Shown here: piece after piece, positions 1 through 7,253 of the stretch
Layout: each line of letters opens with the position of its first letter
Numbering within the stretch: the first letter of the stretch is position 1
NCBI GenBank assembly: GCA_012719445.1
Contig: JAAYAH010000037.1
Coordinates: 62,001 to 126,000 of the forward strand
Direction of reading: 5' to 3'
Length of the DNA: 64,000 nucleotides
Source: Actinomycetales bacterium
GTDB taxonomy: Bacteria > Actinomycetota > Actinomycetes > Actinomycetales > Kineosporiaceae
Position numbers and translations under genes: made by a program
The notes under the pieces: model-generated
Told to the model about the DNA's origin: nothing
Seen by the model: the letters and a program-made list of their open reading frames with translations, nothing else
Database searches by the model: none

Positions 1-1127
1 TCCTGCGGGCCAAGACCCCCGGTCGGATGCTCGGCGACAGCCTCGCCTACCTGGCCCGCGGCTCCGACGCGGTGATGTTCTTCCAGTGGCGCCCCGGCCG
101 GACCGGCTCCGAGGTCCACCACTCCGCGATGGTGCCGCACGCCGGCGCCGACACCCGGGTCTTCCGGGAGGTCGTGGAGCTGGGCGAGACCCTCGGCAGG
201 CTCGACGAGGTGGTCGGCAGCACGCTGCGGGCCGACGTCGCGATCCTGTGGGACGCCGACGCCTGGTGGGCGCTGGAAGCCCCTGGGTCCCCGTCACCGC
301 GGATGCGCTACCTCGATGCGCTCCGCCAGGCGCACCATGCCCTGTGGCGGGCGGGCGTCGTCACCGACTTCGCCCACCCGGAGGACGACCTGTCGCGCTA
401 CCGGCTGGTGCTCGCCCCGAGCGCGTACCTGCTCTCCGACGCCGCGGCGGCCTCGCTGTCGGCCTACGTCGACGGTGGCGGTCACCTGTTCGTCGGCTGC
501 TTCTCCGGGGTGGTGGACGCCACGGGCCGCACCCGACTCGGCGGCTATCCCGGCGGCCTGCGCGACGTGCTCGGGATCCGGGTCGAGGAGTTCCGCCCGC
601 TCGCGGACGGCGAGGAGGTCGTGCTCGCCCGGGCTCCGGCCTGGCCTGCCGAGGGTCGGCCGGACGGCGCTCCTGACCAGTCCCGGGACGACGCCCCGGA
701 CGGGGCCCGGGACGGGGGGCTGCGCGGGCGGTTGTGGTCGGAGTACCTGCACGCCCCGGGCGCCGAGGTGCTGGCCGGGTACCGGGGCGGGGTGCTCGAC
801 GGGCAGCCGGCCGTCACCCGGAACCGGTGGGGTACCGGCACCGGCTGGTACTGCTCCACCCGGTTGCGCGACGACGACCTCGCCGCTCTGCTCGCCGAGG
901 TCGGCAGGGCCGCCGGGGTCGCCCCGACGTGCCCCGGCCTGCCCGAGGGGGTCGAGGCGGTGCGCCGGCTGGCCCCGGACGGGCGGAGCTGGCTGTTCGC
1001 GTTCAACGACTCCGGAGCCGCGGTCGAGGTGCCGGCCAGGGGAGTGGAGCTGCTCACCGGCGCGGTGGTCACCGGCGCCGTCGAGGTGCAGTCCGGCGGG
1101 GTCGCCGTGGTCCGCGAGACCGGATGA
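1..1127 (+). CDS. Beta-galactosidase, GH42 family, C-terminal part (5' end outside window)
   Basis: This is the 3' part of a family 42 glycoside hydrolase, which removes terminal beta-galactosyl residues from oligosaccharides. The reading frame is open from base 3 and ends in TGA at 1125-1127, so the start and most of the catalytic barrel lie upstream of the window. The visible part begins at the end of the barrel with the GH42-like stretch around MFFQWRPGRTGSE and HSAMVPHAG. A flavodoxin-like trimerisation domain follows (DVAILWD..., RLVLAPSAYLLSD, then DGGGHLFVGCFSGVVD), and a short beta C-terminal domain closes the protein. A Pro/Asp/Arg-rich insert near bases 650-720 is probably a loop. 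The stop codon lies inside a 35-bp sequence that is repeated 49 bp downstream. The family call is firm; the substrate is inferred from the family. Confidence 0.88.
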   Translation, partial: LRAKTPGRMLGDSLAYLARGSDAVMFFQWRPGRTGSEVHHSAMVPHAGADTRVFREVVELGETLGRLDEVVGSTLRADVAILWDADAWWALEAPGSPSPRMRYLDALRQAHHALWRAGVVTDFAHPEDDLSRYRLVLAPSAYLLSDAAAASLSAYVDGGGHLFVGCFSGVVDATGRTRLGGYPGGLRDVLGIRVEEFRPLADGEEVVLARAPAWPAEGRPDGAPDQSRDDAPDGARDGGLRGRLWSEYLHAPGAEVLAGYRGGVLDGQPAVTRNRWGTGTGWYCSTRLRDDDLAALLAEVGRAAGVAPTCPGLPEGVEAVRRLAPDGRSWLFAFNDSGAAVEVPARGVELLTGAVVTGAVEVQSGGVAVVRETG

Positions 1128-1195
1128 TCCCGCCGCGACCCGCGACCCGCGACCCGCGACCCGCGAGACCGGGTGATCCCGCCGCGACCCGCGAC
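1112..1195. repeat. Duplicated gene end with short tandem repeats
   Basis: A 35-bp sequence at 1112-1146, which contains the stop codon of the GH42 gene, recurs at 1161-1195 with one A-to-G change. Between the copies the 7-bp unit ACCCGCG is iterated about five times. No gene is visible here. The duplication has copied the end of the coding region into the spacer, a pattern repeated elsewhere in the window. Confidence 0.8.
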
Positions 1196-1271
1196 GGCGG
1201 ATCAGGGCGTCGGCAGGCCCGACCCCGGTGATCGACCGGATCGCTCCTGGCCACCGCCTATGCTCCGGGGA

Positions 1272-1697
1272 GTGACGACCCACGGCGTGCAGGGCGACTC
1301 CGGGCAGGAACCGGGCCAGGACGACGGGCGACCCCGGCACCCGTCGGCGGTGTACGGGGTCGGCACCGATCCCGACCCGCGCTTCTCCCTCGCCAACGAA
1401 CGGACCACGCTGGCCTGGGAGCGCACCGCGCTCGCCGTCGTCGCCGCGGGGATCGGGCTGACCTCCCTCGCCAACCTCACCGCGCTGCCGCGGGGGGTGT
1501 ACGTGCTGTCGCTGGGCATGTGCCTGGCCGGAGGCTGGCTGGCGATCGCGGCGGTCCTCGACTGGCGGCGCCGGGAGCTGGCCCTGCGCACCGGGTGCGT
1601 CCTCCCCGCCCCCCGGTCGCTGCCCTGGCTCGCCGGGACGGTGGCCCTGGTCGCCCTGGCTCTCGCCTGCTGCGTGCTCGTCGTCGCCTGGGGGTGA
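1272..1697 (+). CDS. DUF202 family membrane protein
   Basis: A small inner-membrane protein of about 141 residues. After a polar N-terminus it shows the DUF202 signature DPRFSLANERTTLAWERTA, followed by three hydrophobic segments (around VVAAGIGLTSLANL, VLSLGMCLAGGWLAIAAV and WLAGTVALVALALACCVLVV). The family has no established biochemical role; yeast VTC subunits carry a related fold. I chose the GTG at 1272 because TATGCT at 1259-1264 lies 7 nt before it, the spacing of a leaderless promoter. An in-frame ATG at 1260 would overlap that hexamer. It is followed by a repeat-rich spacer and a palindromic element. Confidence 0.8.
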   Translation: MTTHGVQGDSGQEPGQDDGRPRHPSAVYGVGTDPDPRFSLANERTTLAWERTALAVVAAGIGLTSLANLTALPRGVYVLSLGMCLAGGWLAIAAVLDWRRRELALRTGCVLPAPRSLPWLAGTVALVALALACCVLVVAWG

Positions 1698-1737
1698 CCC
1701 GGCCACCGCGACACCGCTCGGCGTGTCACCGCTCGCC

Positions 1738-1780
1738 GCGTCACCCTCACCGCGTCACCCTCACCGCGACACCCTCGCCG
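1738..1780. repeat. 14-bp tandem repeat
   Basis: About three to four degenerate copies of a 14-bp unit (GCGTCACCCTCACC and close variants) lie just downstream of the DUF202 gene and upstream of the first 53-bp palindromic element. No coding signal is seen. Confidence 0.65.
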
Positions 1781-1805
1781 CGGCGTCCCTCGTTCCGGAG
1801 GTCCT

Positions 1806-1858
1806 CAAGATCTTGGTGAATGCGAACCGTGGAGCGCGTCGGATCCACCAAGATCTTG
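1806..1858. repeat. 53-bp palindromic element, copy A
   Basis: Imperfect inverted repeat with 19-bp arms (1806-1824 and 1840-1858) and a 15-nt loop. The arms pair at 17 of 19 positions; the core is CAAGATCTTGGTG. Two more copies with the same geometry occur at 15527 and 53241. It lies in the spacer between the DUF202 gene and the YjjI homologue. It may act as a terminator-like hairpin or be a REP/MITE-like mobile repeat. Confidence 0.88.
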
Positions 1859-1915
1859 GTTGTGCCCCTGTGGCCCGCCGCACGGTGTTCTCCGTACGGC
1901 GGTTAGCGTGACCGG

Positions 1916-3511
1916 GTGAGCAGCGAGCGCTCGGTCCGGCGGTCTCCGCACCCGGATGCCGGGATCCGGGACGCCGTCCGGCTGCTCCCACCGGTTCTCC
2001 TGCCCGACCACGCCGAGGTCCTCGACGGGGTCCTTGACGAGGTCCTCTGCGGGGCCCGCCGCCGCGCGGGCGAGCGGGCTCCGGGAGACCTGGCCGAGGC
2101 CGTCGCCGCCCTCTGGGCCGGGTACCGGTCCCTCGGCGCCCGTCCGGCGGGGCGGTCCACCGTCGTGGCCGACCAGGATCCTGTCCCCGCCGTGGCCGGC
2201 ACGGGGCTGATCCCGCTGCGGGAGACCCTGCACCCGGAGACCCCGCACCCGGAGACCCTGCACCTGGGGGCTCTGGACGCGCTGCTCGCGCCGTTCGCCG
2301 ACGGGGTGGAGCAGGAGGCCCTCGACACGGCGGTCGCCGACCTGCTCGCCGGGGTGGCTCGTGACCTGCCCGGGACGGCGGCATGGACCGATCTCGGCCC
2401 CGGCGACTCCGCGATCGCCCGAGCCGTGCTGCGCGCCGTCCCGGTGCTCGGCGTCGCGGCACCCGTTGTGGCCCTGCGCGTCGACGCGGAGACCCCCGAG
2501 TCGTTGCGCCGGGCCGCGGTCCTGGCCGCCGGGGCGCTGCCCCCCGCCACCGTGCGGATCCACCTCGTCGACCACCCGGCGGTGTCGGCAGGGCTGCCGT
2601 GGCCGTACGCGGTCGCTCCGGGACACGCCTACCTCCCCGCCGGGGGTGCTGCCGTGGTCGCCGTGCTCGACCTCGGCGTGGCCGCCCGGCGGTTCGGTGA
2701 GCGGCGGCGTCGTGAGGTGCTGGCCGGCACCGGGTCCGGCGTCGGTCGGGCCGGGCCTGATCTCGACGCCTTCCTCGACGAGGTGCTGCCGGACCTGGTC
2801 GCGGGGGCTGCGGCCGAGCTGTCCCTGGCCGTCGAGGCGATGGTCGACGGTCCCCTGCCGGCCGGGGCGGAACCGCCGGCACGCGAGCCCGATGACCCGT
2901 CTCGACCCGTGACCGGTGACCGGCAGCGATCCGTGGCCGATGCCCGGCGCCGGTGCGTGGCCGTGCTCGGGGTGGACGGGGTGGCCGAGGCCGTCGGAAC
3001 GGTCCTCGGGCAGGACCCGGCGGGTGTCGGGGCGGCTCCTGGTTCCGGCCCGGTGACGGTGACCGGTTCCGGGGGTGTCGTCGACTGTGCCGGGTACGGC
3101 GTCGACGCCGAGGCCGCCGAGGTCGCCGCGCTCCTGGTGCACCGCCTCGCGGATCTCGCTGCGGCCGTGCCCCCGGTCGGCCCGCGGATCACCGGTCCAC
3201 CGCTGCTGCACGCGCCGTTCGGCTCCACCGGGGTCCGGGTTCCCGACCACCTGGAGCCGCCCCCGTACAACCACCTGCGCACCCTCGCCGCCGTCCAGCC
3301 TGCCTTCGCCGCCGGGGCAGCGGACGTGCTCGCCCTCGACGCGGGGGTCCGGGAGAACCCGCAGGCCGGGGTGGACGTCGTCCGGGGCGCCTTCGCCTGC
3401 GGGGTGCGCGGGCTGGCGCTCGCGGTGCACGCCGTCCCGAAGGTGCGGGTCACCGGGTTCCTGGTGCGGCACGGCGTCGTCGTCAAGCCGGACGGTCCCC
3501 GGTGGAGGTGA
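1916..3511 (+). CDS. yjjI: YjjI-like glycyl radical protein
   Basis: A 531-residue protein that resembles the YjjI/DUF3029 group of glycyl radical enzymes, whose substrate is unknown. Recognisable blocks are LGPGDSAIARAVLR (about 160-173), EPPPYNHLRTL and LDAGVRENPQ (447-482), and the radical loop KVRVTGFLVRHG with Gly514 near the C-terminus. The next gene, 5 bp downstream, is the matching radical-SAM activase, which strongly supports a functional radical glycine. The four cysteines are at 45, 347, 391 and 495. The loop at 231-244 (YAVAPGHAYLPAGG), where the thiyl-radical Cys is expected from my memory of the E. coli protein, has none. TAGCGT at 1904-1909 lies 6 nt before the GTG, consistent with leaderless start. 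The family call is good, activity uncertain. Confidence 0.75.
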   Translation: MSSERSVRRSPHPDAGIRDAVRLLPPVLLPDHAEVLDGVLDEVLCGARRRAGERAPGDLAEAVAALWAGYRSLGARPAGRSTVVADQDPVPAVAGTGLIPLRETLHPETPHPETLHLGALDALLAPFADGVEQEALDTAVADLLAGVARDLPGTAAWTDLGPGDSAIARAVLRAVPVLGVAAPVVALRVDAETPESLRRAAVLAAGALPPATVRIHLVDHPAVSAGLPWPYAVAPGHAYLPAGGAAVVAVLDLGVAARRFGERRRREVLAGTGSGVGRAGPDLDAFLDEVLPDLVAGAAAELSLAVEAMVDGPLPAGAEPPAREPDDPSRPVTGDRQRSVADARRRCVAVLGVDGVAEAVGTVLGQDPAGVGAAPGSGPVTVTGSGGVVDCAGYGVDAEAAEVAALLVHRLADLAAAVPPVGPRITGPPLLHAPFGSTGVRVPDHLEPPPYNHLRTLAAVQPAFAAGAADVLALDAGVRENPQAGVDVVRGAFACGVRGLALAVHAVPKVRVTGFLVRHGVVVKPDGPRWR

Positions 3512-3516
3512 GCCCG

Positions 3517-4287
3517 GTGAGCCCTGAGGCGGGGTCGGAGGTGCGTGGCGTCGGGACGCGCGGGGCGGTCGTCGGCGGCTACGTCACCGACATCGACAGG
3601 GCCTCGGCCGTCGACGGTCCGGGGAACCGTTACGTGTTGTTCCTGCAGGGCTGTCAGTTCGACTGCCTGGTCTGCCACAACTCCTGCACCATCCCGCCGC
3701 CGCCCCGGTGGATGGTGCCGACCAGCGTCGACGAGACGCTCGCCGACATCCGATCCGTCGAGCCCTTCCTGTCCGGCATCACCGTCACCGGCGGAGAGGC
3801 CACCCTCCAGGCGCCGTTCGTGCACGCCCTGTTCACCGGGCTGCGGGCCGACCCGGTCATCCGGGGGCTCACCGCCTTCGTCGACACCAACGGGGACGCC
3901 GAGGCCGAGGTATGGGAGCTGCTCGCTCCGGTGACCGACGGGGTGATGGTGGACCTCAAGGCCCTCGACGACGAGATGCACGTCGTGCTCACCGGAACCT
4001 CCAACACCCGGGTGCTGGCCTCGATCACCTCCCTCGCGGCCAGGGGACTGCTGTACGAGGTGCGGCTGCTGCTGGTCCCCGGGCTGAACGACAGCGACGA
4101 GGTGCTGGACCGCACGGCGTCCTGGCTGCTCGGCGTCGACCCCGACCTCCGGGTGCGGATCAACGCCTTCCGCAGGGACGGGGTCCGGCCCTGCGCCCGG
4201 GACCTGCTCGAACCTCGCGCCGAGGACCTGGACAGGTACCGGTCGGTGCTCTCCGCCGCCGGGATCCGGCAGCTGACGACCTACTGA
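3517..4287 (+). CDS. yjjW: YjjW-like glycine radical enzyme activase (radical SAM)
   Basis: A 256-residue radical-SAM protein expected to abstract hydrogen from the radical glycine of the upstream YjjI homologue, using S-adenosylmethionine and a [4Fe-4S] cluster. The cluster motif CxxxCxxC is at Cys46, Cys50 and Cys53 (GCQFDCLVCHNSC), preceded by VDGPGNRYVLFLQG. The SAM-binding TVTGGEATLQ follows about 45 residues later, and VDLKALDDEMH and GLNDSDE match other activases. I see no second Cys cluster of the ferredoxin-insert type. The GTG at 3517 is preferred because GGAGG at 3504-3508 sits 8 nt upstream. A GTG at 3508 overlapping the yjjI stop (GTGA) is also possible. Both arrangements imply co-transcription with yjjI. 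Confidence 0.85.
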   Translation: MSPEAGSEVRGVGTRGAVVGGYVTDIDRASAVDGPGNRYVLFLQGCQFDCLVCHNSCTIPPPPRWMVPTSVDETLADIRSVEPFLSGITVTGGEATLQAPFVHALFTGLRADPVIRGLTAFVDTNGDAEAEVWELLAPVTDGVMVDLKALDDEMHVVLTGTSNTRVLASITSLAARGLLYEVRLLLVPGLNDSDEVLDRTASWLLGVDPDLRVRINAFRRDGVRPCARDLLEPRAEDLDRYRSVLSAAGIRQLTTY

Positions 4288-4379
4288 GGGTCGCCTCCCG
4301 AGGTCGCTCCGGAGTCGTCATCGCCGGGGTTGTCCGTTCGTCCCTCGCCTGCGCCGTGGGTCGGCTAAGGTCCCCGGCC

Positions 4380-6194
4380 GTGACCGAGGTGAGGGTGGGG
4401 CAGGAGGCGGCGGACGTGGAGCGCCCCGGGCATCAGGACGTGGTCGTGGACCCGGAGATCGGCCTGCACCTGACCGAGGTCGACGGGGTCCGGACGGTGT
4501 GGGCGCCGGTGCCCGGTCCGCTGCGGGCAGGACTGATGTTTCGGGTCGGCGCGGCCGACGAGACGCTGCCGACCGCCGGGATCACTCACCTGCTGGAGCA
4601 TCTCGCGCTGTTCGGCGTCGGCCGACCGGGGGACCACTCCAACGGGGCGGTCGGGCCGACCCTGATGAACCTCCACGTCACCGGTGACCAGGAGCTGGTC
4701 ACCGGGTTCTTCGACCAGGTGACCCGTCGGCTCACCGATCCCCCCGCCGAGCGGATCGACGCCGAGCGCGGCGTCATCAGGGCCGAACAGGCCGGTCGCC
4801 GCCGGGGCCTCATGGACGTGCTGCTCACCTGGCGGTACGGGGCGCGGACCTACGGCCTGACCGGACAGCAGCAGTACGGCGTCCAGCACCTCGACGTCGA
4901 GGCGGTGCGGGACTGGGCCGGCCGGTACACAACCCGGGGCAACGCGGTGCTGTGGCTGTCCGGTCCGCCGCCCGCGGGATTGCGGCTGCACCTGCCGGAC
5001 GGCGCGTACCGCCCACCGCCGGATCCCGCCGCCTCCGTGCTCCCCGGGTTCCCGGCCTGGTTCACCGACCGCCCGGGCGGCACGGCACTGCACACGGTCC
5101 TGCCCCGCGGTTGGGCGGTGCCCGCACTCCGGCGGGTGCTGGCCACCCGGCTGGTGGACGAACTGCGGGTCGCGCAGGCCGTCGCCTACGCGCCGGAGGT
5201 GGACTATCAGCCGCTGACCCGCGAGGTCGGTCAGCTCGTCGCCGTCACCGACCTGGTCCAGGGCCGGGAGGCCGACGGCGTCGACGCCTTCCTCGGGGTG
5301 CTCCGGCGCCTGGGCGGGGGACCGGGGATCTACGGAGCGGTGACCGAGGAGGACCTCGTCGAGTGGCGGGCGGACGTCGACCGGACGCTGAGCGACCCCA
5401 TGGCGCCACTGGGGGCCGTGGGGTCGGCGGCCCTGCAGACGCTCCTCGGCGACGGGGTCATCGCGATGGAGGCGCAGCGCGCGGAGCGCGAGCAGGTGAC
5501 CGTCGAGCAGGTCCGGGAGGCGGCGAAGGCCGCGCTGGACTCCACGCTGCTCGCGGTCCCGCCCGGTCGCGGTCCCACCGCGCCGCCCTGGCGTCCGGCC
5601 CCGCTGACGACCTCACCGCTGCTGGTCGGGCGGGAGTTCCCGCACCTCGACCCGGCGTGCTCCGGGGTCCGGCTGGTGGTGTCCCCCGAGGGCATCAGCA
5701 CCCGCTGGTCGGACGGATCCCACCTGACGGTGCGGGTCGACTCCACCGCCGCCGTACTGCGCCGGCCGGACGGGCACCGGGTGCTCGTCGCCGACGACGC
5801 CTGCCAGATCGATCTCGAACCCACCCTCTGGCACCGGGGGAGGGACATCACCGCCGCCGTGGACGCCCTGTGGCCGGAGCACCTGCGGATCGACCTGCCC
5901 GCCCGCGACCCGGGTGACGTGCCGAGACCGGCCAAGGGCTGGTGGTTACCGCGAACGGCACGCAGGCTCCGGTGGGCGATCGAGGACGTCATCCGCAAGG
6001 CGCCCTACGTCCTCCTCGTGCTGGCAGAGATCTGGTTCCTGGCCGCGCTCATGGAGAACATGGGTTGCTCTCTCCCGGTCGCGGTCGCCGTCGTGGGAGG
6101 GACGACGGCGGGTGTGGTGCTGCTGGCACTCCTCGCCCGGTGGTCCGCCGGAAGGTCTCCCTCACCGGACGGCGGAGAGCCGGAGCCCCTCTGA
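4380..6194 (+). CDS. M16-family zinc peptidase homologue with C-terminal membrane anchor
   Basis: A 604-residue protein with an N-terminal M16 (pitrilysin/insulinase) fold. The inverted zinc motif HLLEH is at 70-74, and a possible distal glutamate ligand lies in RGVIRAEQA (about 131-139). A second M16-like domain follows (ALRRVLATRLVDELRVAQAVAYAPEVDY). The last 90 residues hold two hydrophobic segments (KAPYVLLVLAEIWFLAAL and SLPVAVAVVGGTTAGVVLLALLA), so it is probably anchored in the membrane; the topology is not clear. Substrates are unknown. The GTG at 4380 is supported by TAAGGT at 4366-4371, 8 nt upstream. It follows yjjW by 92 bp and ends before a strong hairpin shared with the convergent carboxypeptidase gene. 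Confidence 0.8.
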   Translation: MTEVRVGQEAADVERPGHQDVVVDPEIGLHLTEVDGVRTVWAPVPGPLRAGLMFRVGAADETLPTAGITHLLEHLALFGVGRPGDHSNGAVGPTLMNLHVTGDQELVTGFFDQVTRRLTDPPAERIDAERGVIRAEQAGRRRGLMDVLLTWRYGARTYGLTGQQQYGVQHLDVEAVRDWAGRYTTRGNAVLWLSGPPPAGLRLHLPDGAYRPPPDPAASVLPGFPAWFTDRPGGTALHTVLPRGWAVPALRRVLATRLVDELRVAQAVAYAPEVDYQPLTREVGQLVAVTDLVQGREADGVDAFLGVLRRLGGGPGIYGAVTEEDLVEWRADVDRTLSDPMAPLGAVGSAALQTLLGDGVIAMEAQRAEREQVTVEQVREAAKAALDSTLLAVPPGRGPTAPPWRPAPLTTSPLLVGREFPHLDPACSGVRLVVSPEGISTRWSDGSHLTVRVDSTAAVLRRPDGHRVLVADDACQIDLEPTLWHRGRDITAAVDALWPEHLRIDLPARDPGDVPRPAKGWWLPRTARRLRWAIEDVIRKAPYVLLVLAEIWFLAALMENMGCSLPVAVAVVGGTTAGVVLLALLARWSAGRSPSPDGGEPEPL

Positions 6195-6237
6195 TCGCCC
6201 TGCAATCGGTCGTCACAGAGGTCCTCGGTCATCACTG

Positions 6238-6276
6238 TGCAGGGTCTCCGGGGGTGTGCGCCCCCGGAAACCCTGC
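6238..6276. terminator. Bidirectional hairpin terminator
   Basis: A near-perfect inverted repeat: arms TGCAGGGT-C-TCCGGGGG and CCCCCGGA-A-ACCCTGCA around a 5-nt loop. It lies between two convergent genes (the M16 peptidase ending at 6194 and the S66 carboxypeptidase ending at 6300), the expected place for a shared terminator. There is no T-tract, as is usual in high-GC actinobacteria. Confidence 0.85.
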
Positions 6277-6299
6277 AGTCTCCCGACCGGGCCTCACCC

Positions 6300-7223
6300 T
6301 CACGCCAGGCAGGGTTCGGCGATCTCCAGGAGGTGACGGTCGGCGTCCATCCGGACCCTGGCCCCGATCGGCAGCACCGTGTTCGGGCAGTTGTGGCCGA
6401 TGTCGGCGATCCGCAGCACCGGGACGTCGCAGCCGAGCTCGTCGAGCACCTCGACCAGCACGTCGACCAGGCGCAGCGGCGGGGCCTGACCGTCTCCGTC
6501 GACGTGGCCGACGACGATCCCGGCCACCCGGTCGAGCATCCCGGCCTGGGCGAGGTGGTGGAAGCAGCAGTGGCCGGCGTCCGCGGCGAACCCCAGGGTC
6601 TCCAGCAGCAGGACGGCGCCAGTGACGTCGGGGGCGAACGGGGTGCCGGCGAGCTTGCGCAGGCACTCGACGTTGCCGCCGAGCAGCGGTCCCTCCGCGA
6701 CGCCGGGGCGGATTGTCCCCCGGGGACCGGCCGGACGGACCGGGCCGACGGTGCCGTCGACGAGCCGGGCGGTGAACTCCTCGACGTCGTACGCCGACGG
6801 GTCCCTGCCCAGCCCCCACATGAGGTCCGGCCCGTGGAAGGTGATCAGACCGGTGCGCGCGAACACGGCGTTGACCAGCACCGTGATGTCGCTCATCCCG
6901 ACCAGGACCTTCGGGTTCGCGGCAAGGGCCGGCCAGTCGAGGAGGGGGAGGCAGGCGTTGGCCGTCGTCCCGCCCTGGGTGCACATGATCGCCCTGACCT
7001 CGGGATCGGCGACCATGCGGTTGAGGTCGGCCGCCTTCTCCGCCGGGGTCGCCGAGTACCCGAGCGAGGCCGAGAGCGCGTGGTCGGCGAGCCGCACCCG
7101 GAGACCCAGGTCCTCCAGCACGGCGATCCCGGCGTCCAACTGGGGGCGTCCCTCGTCGGTGACCACGGCCGAGGGGCTGACCACCCCGATGAGATCTCCC
7201 GGGGACAGTCGGGGGGCGATCAC
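6300..7223 (-). CDS. S66 family LD-carboxypeptidase-like protein
   Basis: A 307-residue cytoplasmic serine peptidase of the LdcA/MccF family. Members cleave the L,D-bond of muropeptides during wall recycling or inactivate microcin-like peptide nucleotides. The full catalytic triad is visible: Ser111 in VGMSDIT, Glu209 in LLLETLG and His277 in DIGHNCPN. The N-terminal block PRLSPGDLIGVVSPSA is also typical. No signal peptide is seen. GGAGGAG lies just upstream of the GTG start. It is separated by only 30 bp from the end of the ALDH-like gene and probably belongs to the deoC operon, which is an odd partner for a peptidoglycan enzyme. The substrate class within S66 cannot be settled from sequence alone. 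Confidence 0.88.
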   Translation of the reverse strand: MIAPRLSPGDLIGVVSPSAVVTDEGRPQLDAGIAVLEDLGLRVRLADHALSASLGYSATPAEKAADLNRMVADPEVRAIMCTQGGTTANACLPLLDWPALAANPKVLVGMSDITVLVNAVFARTGLITFHGPDLMWGLGRDPSAYDVEEFTARLVDGTVGPVRPAGPRGTIRPGVAEGPLLGGNVECLRKLAGTPFAPDVTGAVLLLETLGFAADAGHCCFHHLAQAGMLDRVAGIVVGHVDGDGQAPPLRLVDVLVEVLDELGCDVPVLRIADIGHNCPNTVLPIGARVRMDADRHLLEIAEPCLA

Positions 7224-7253
7224 GATGCTCTCCTCCGTTCGCGCGGATCCGGT

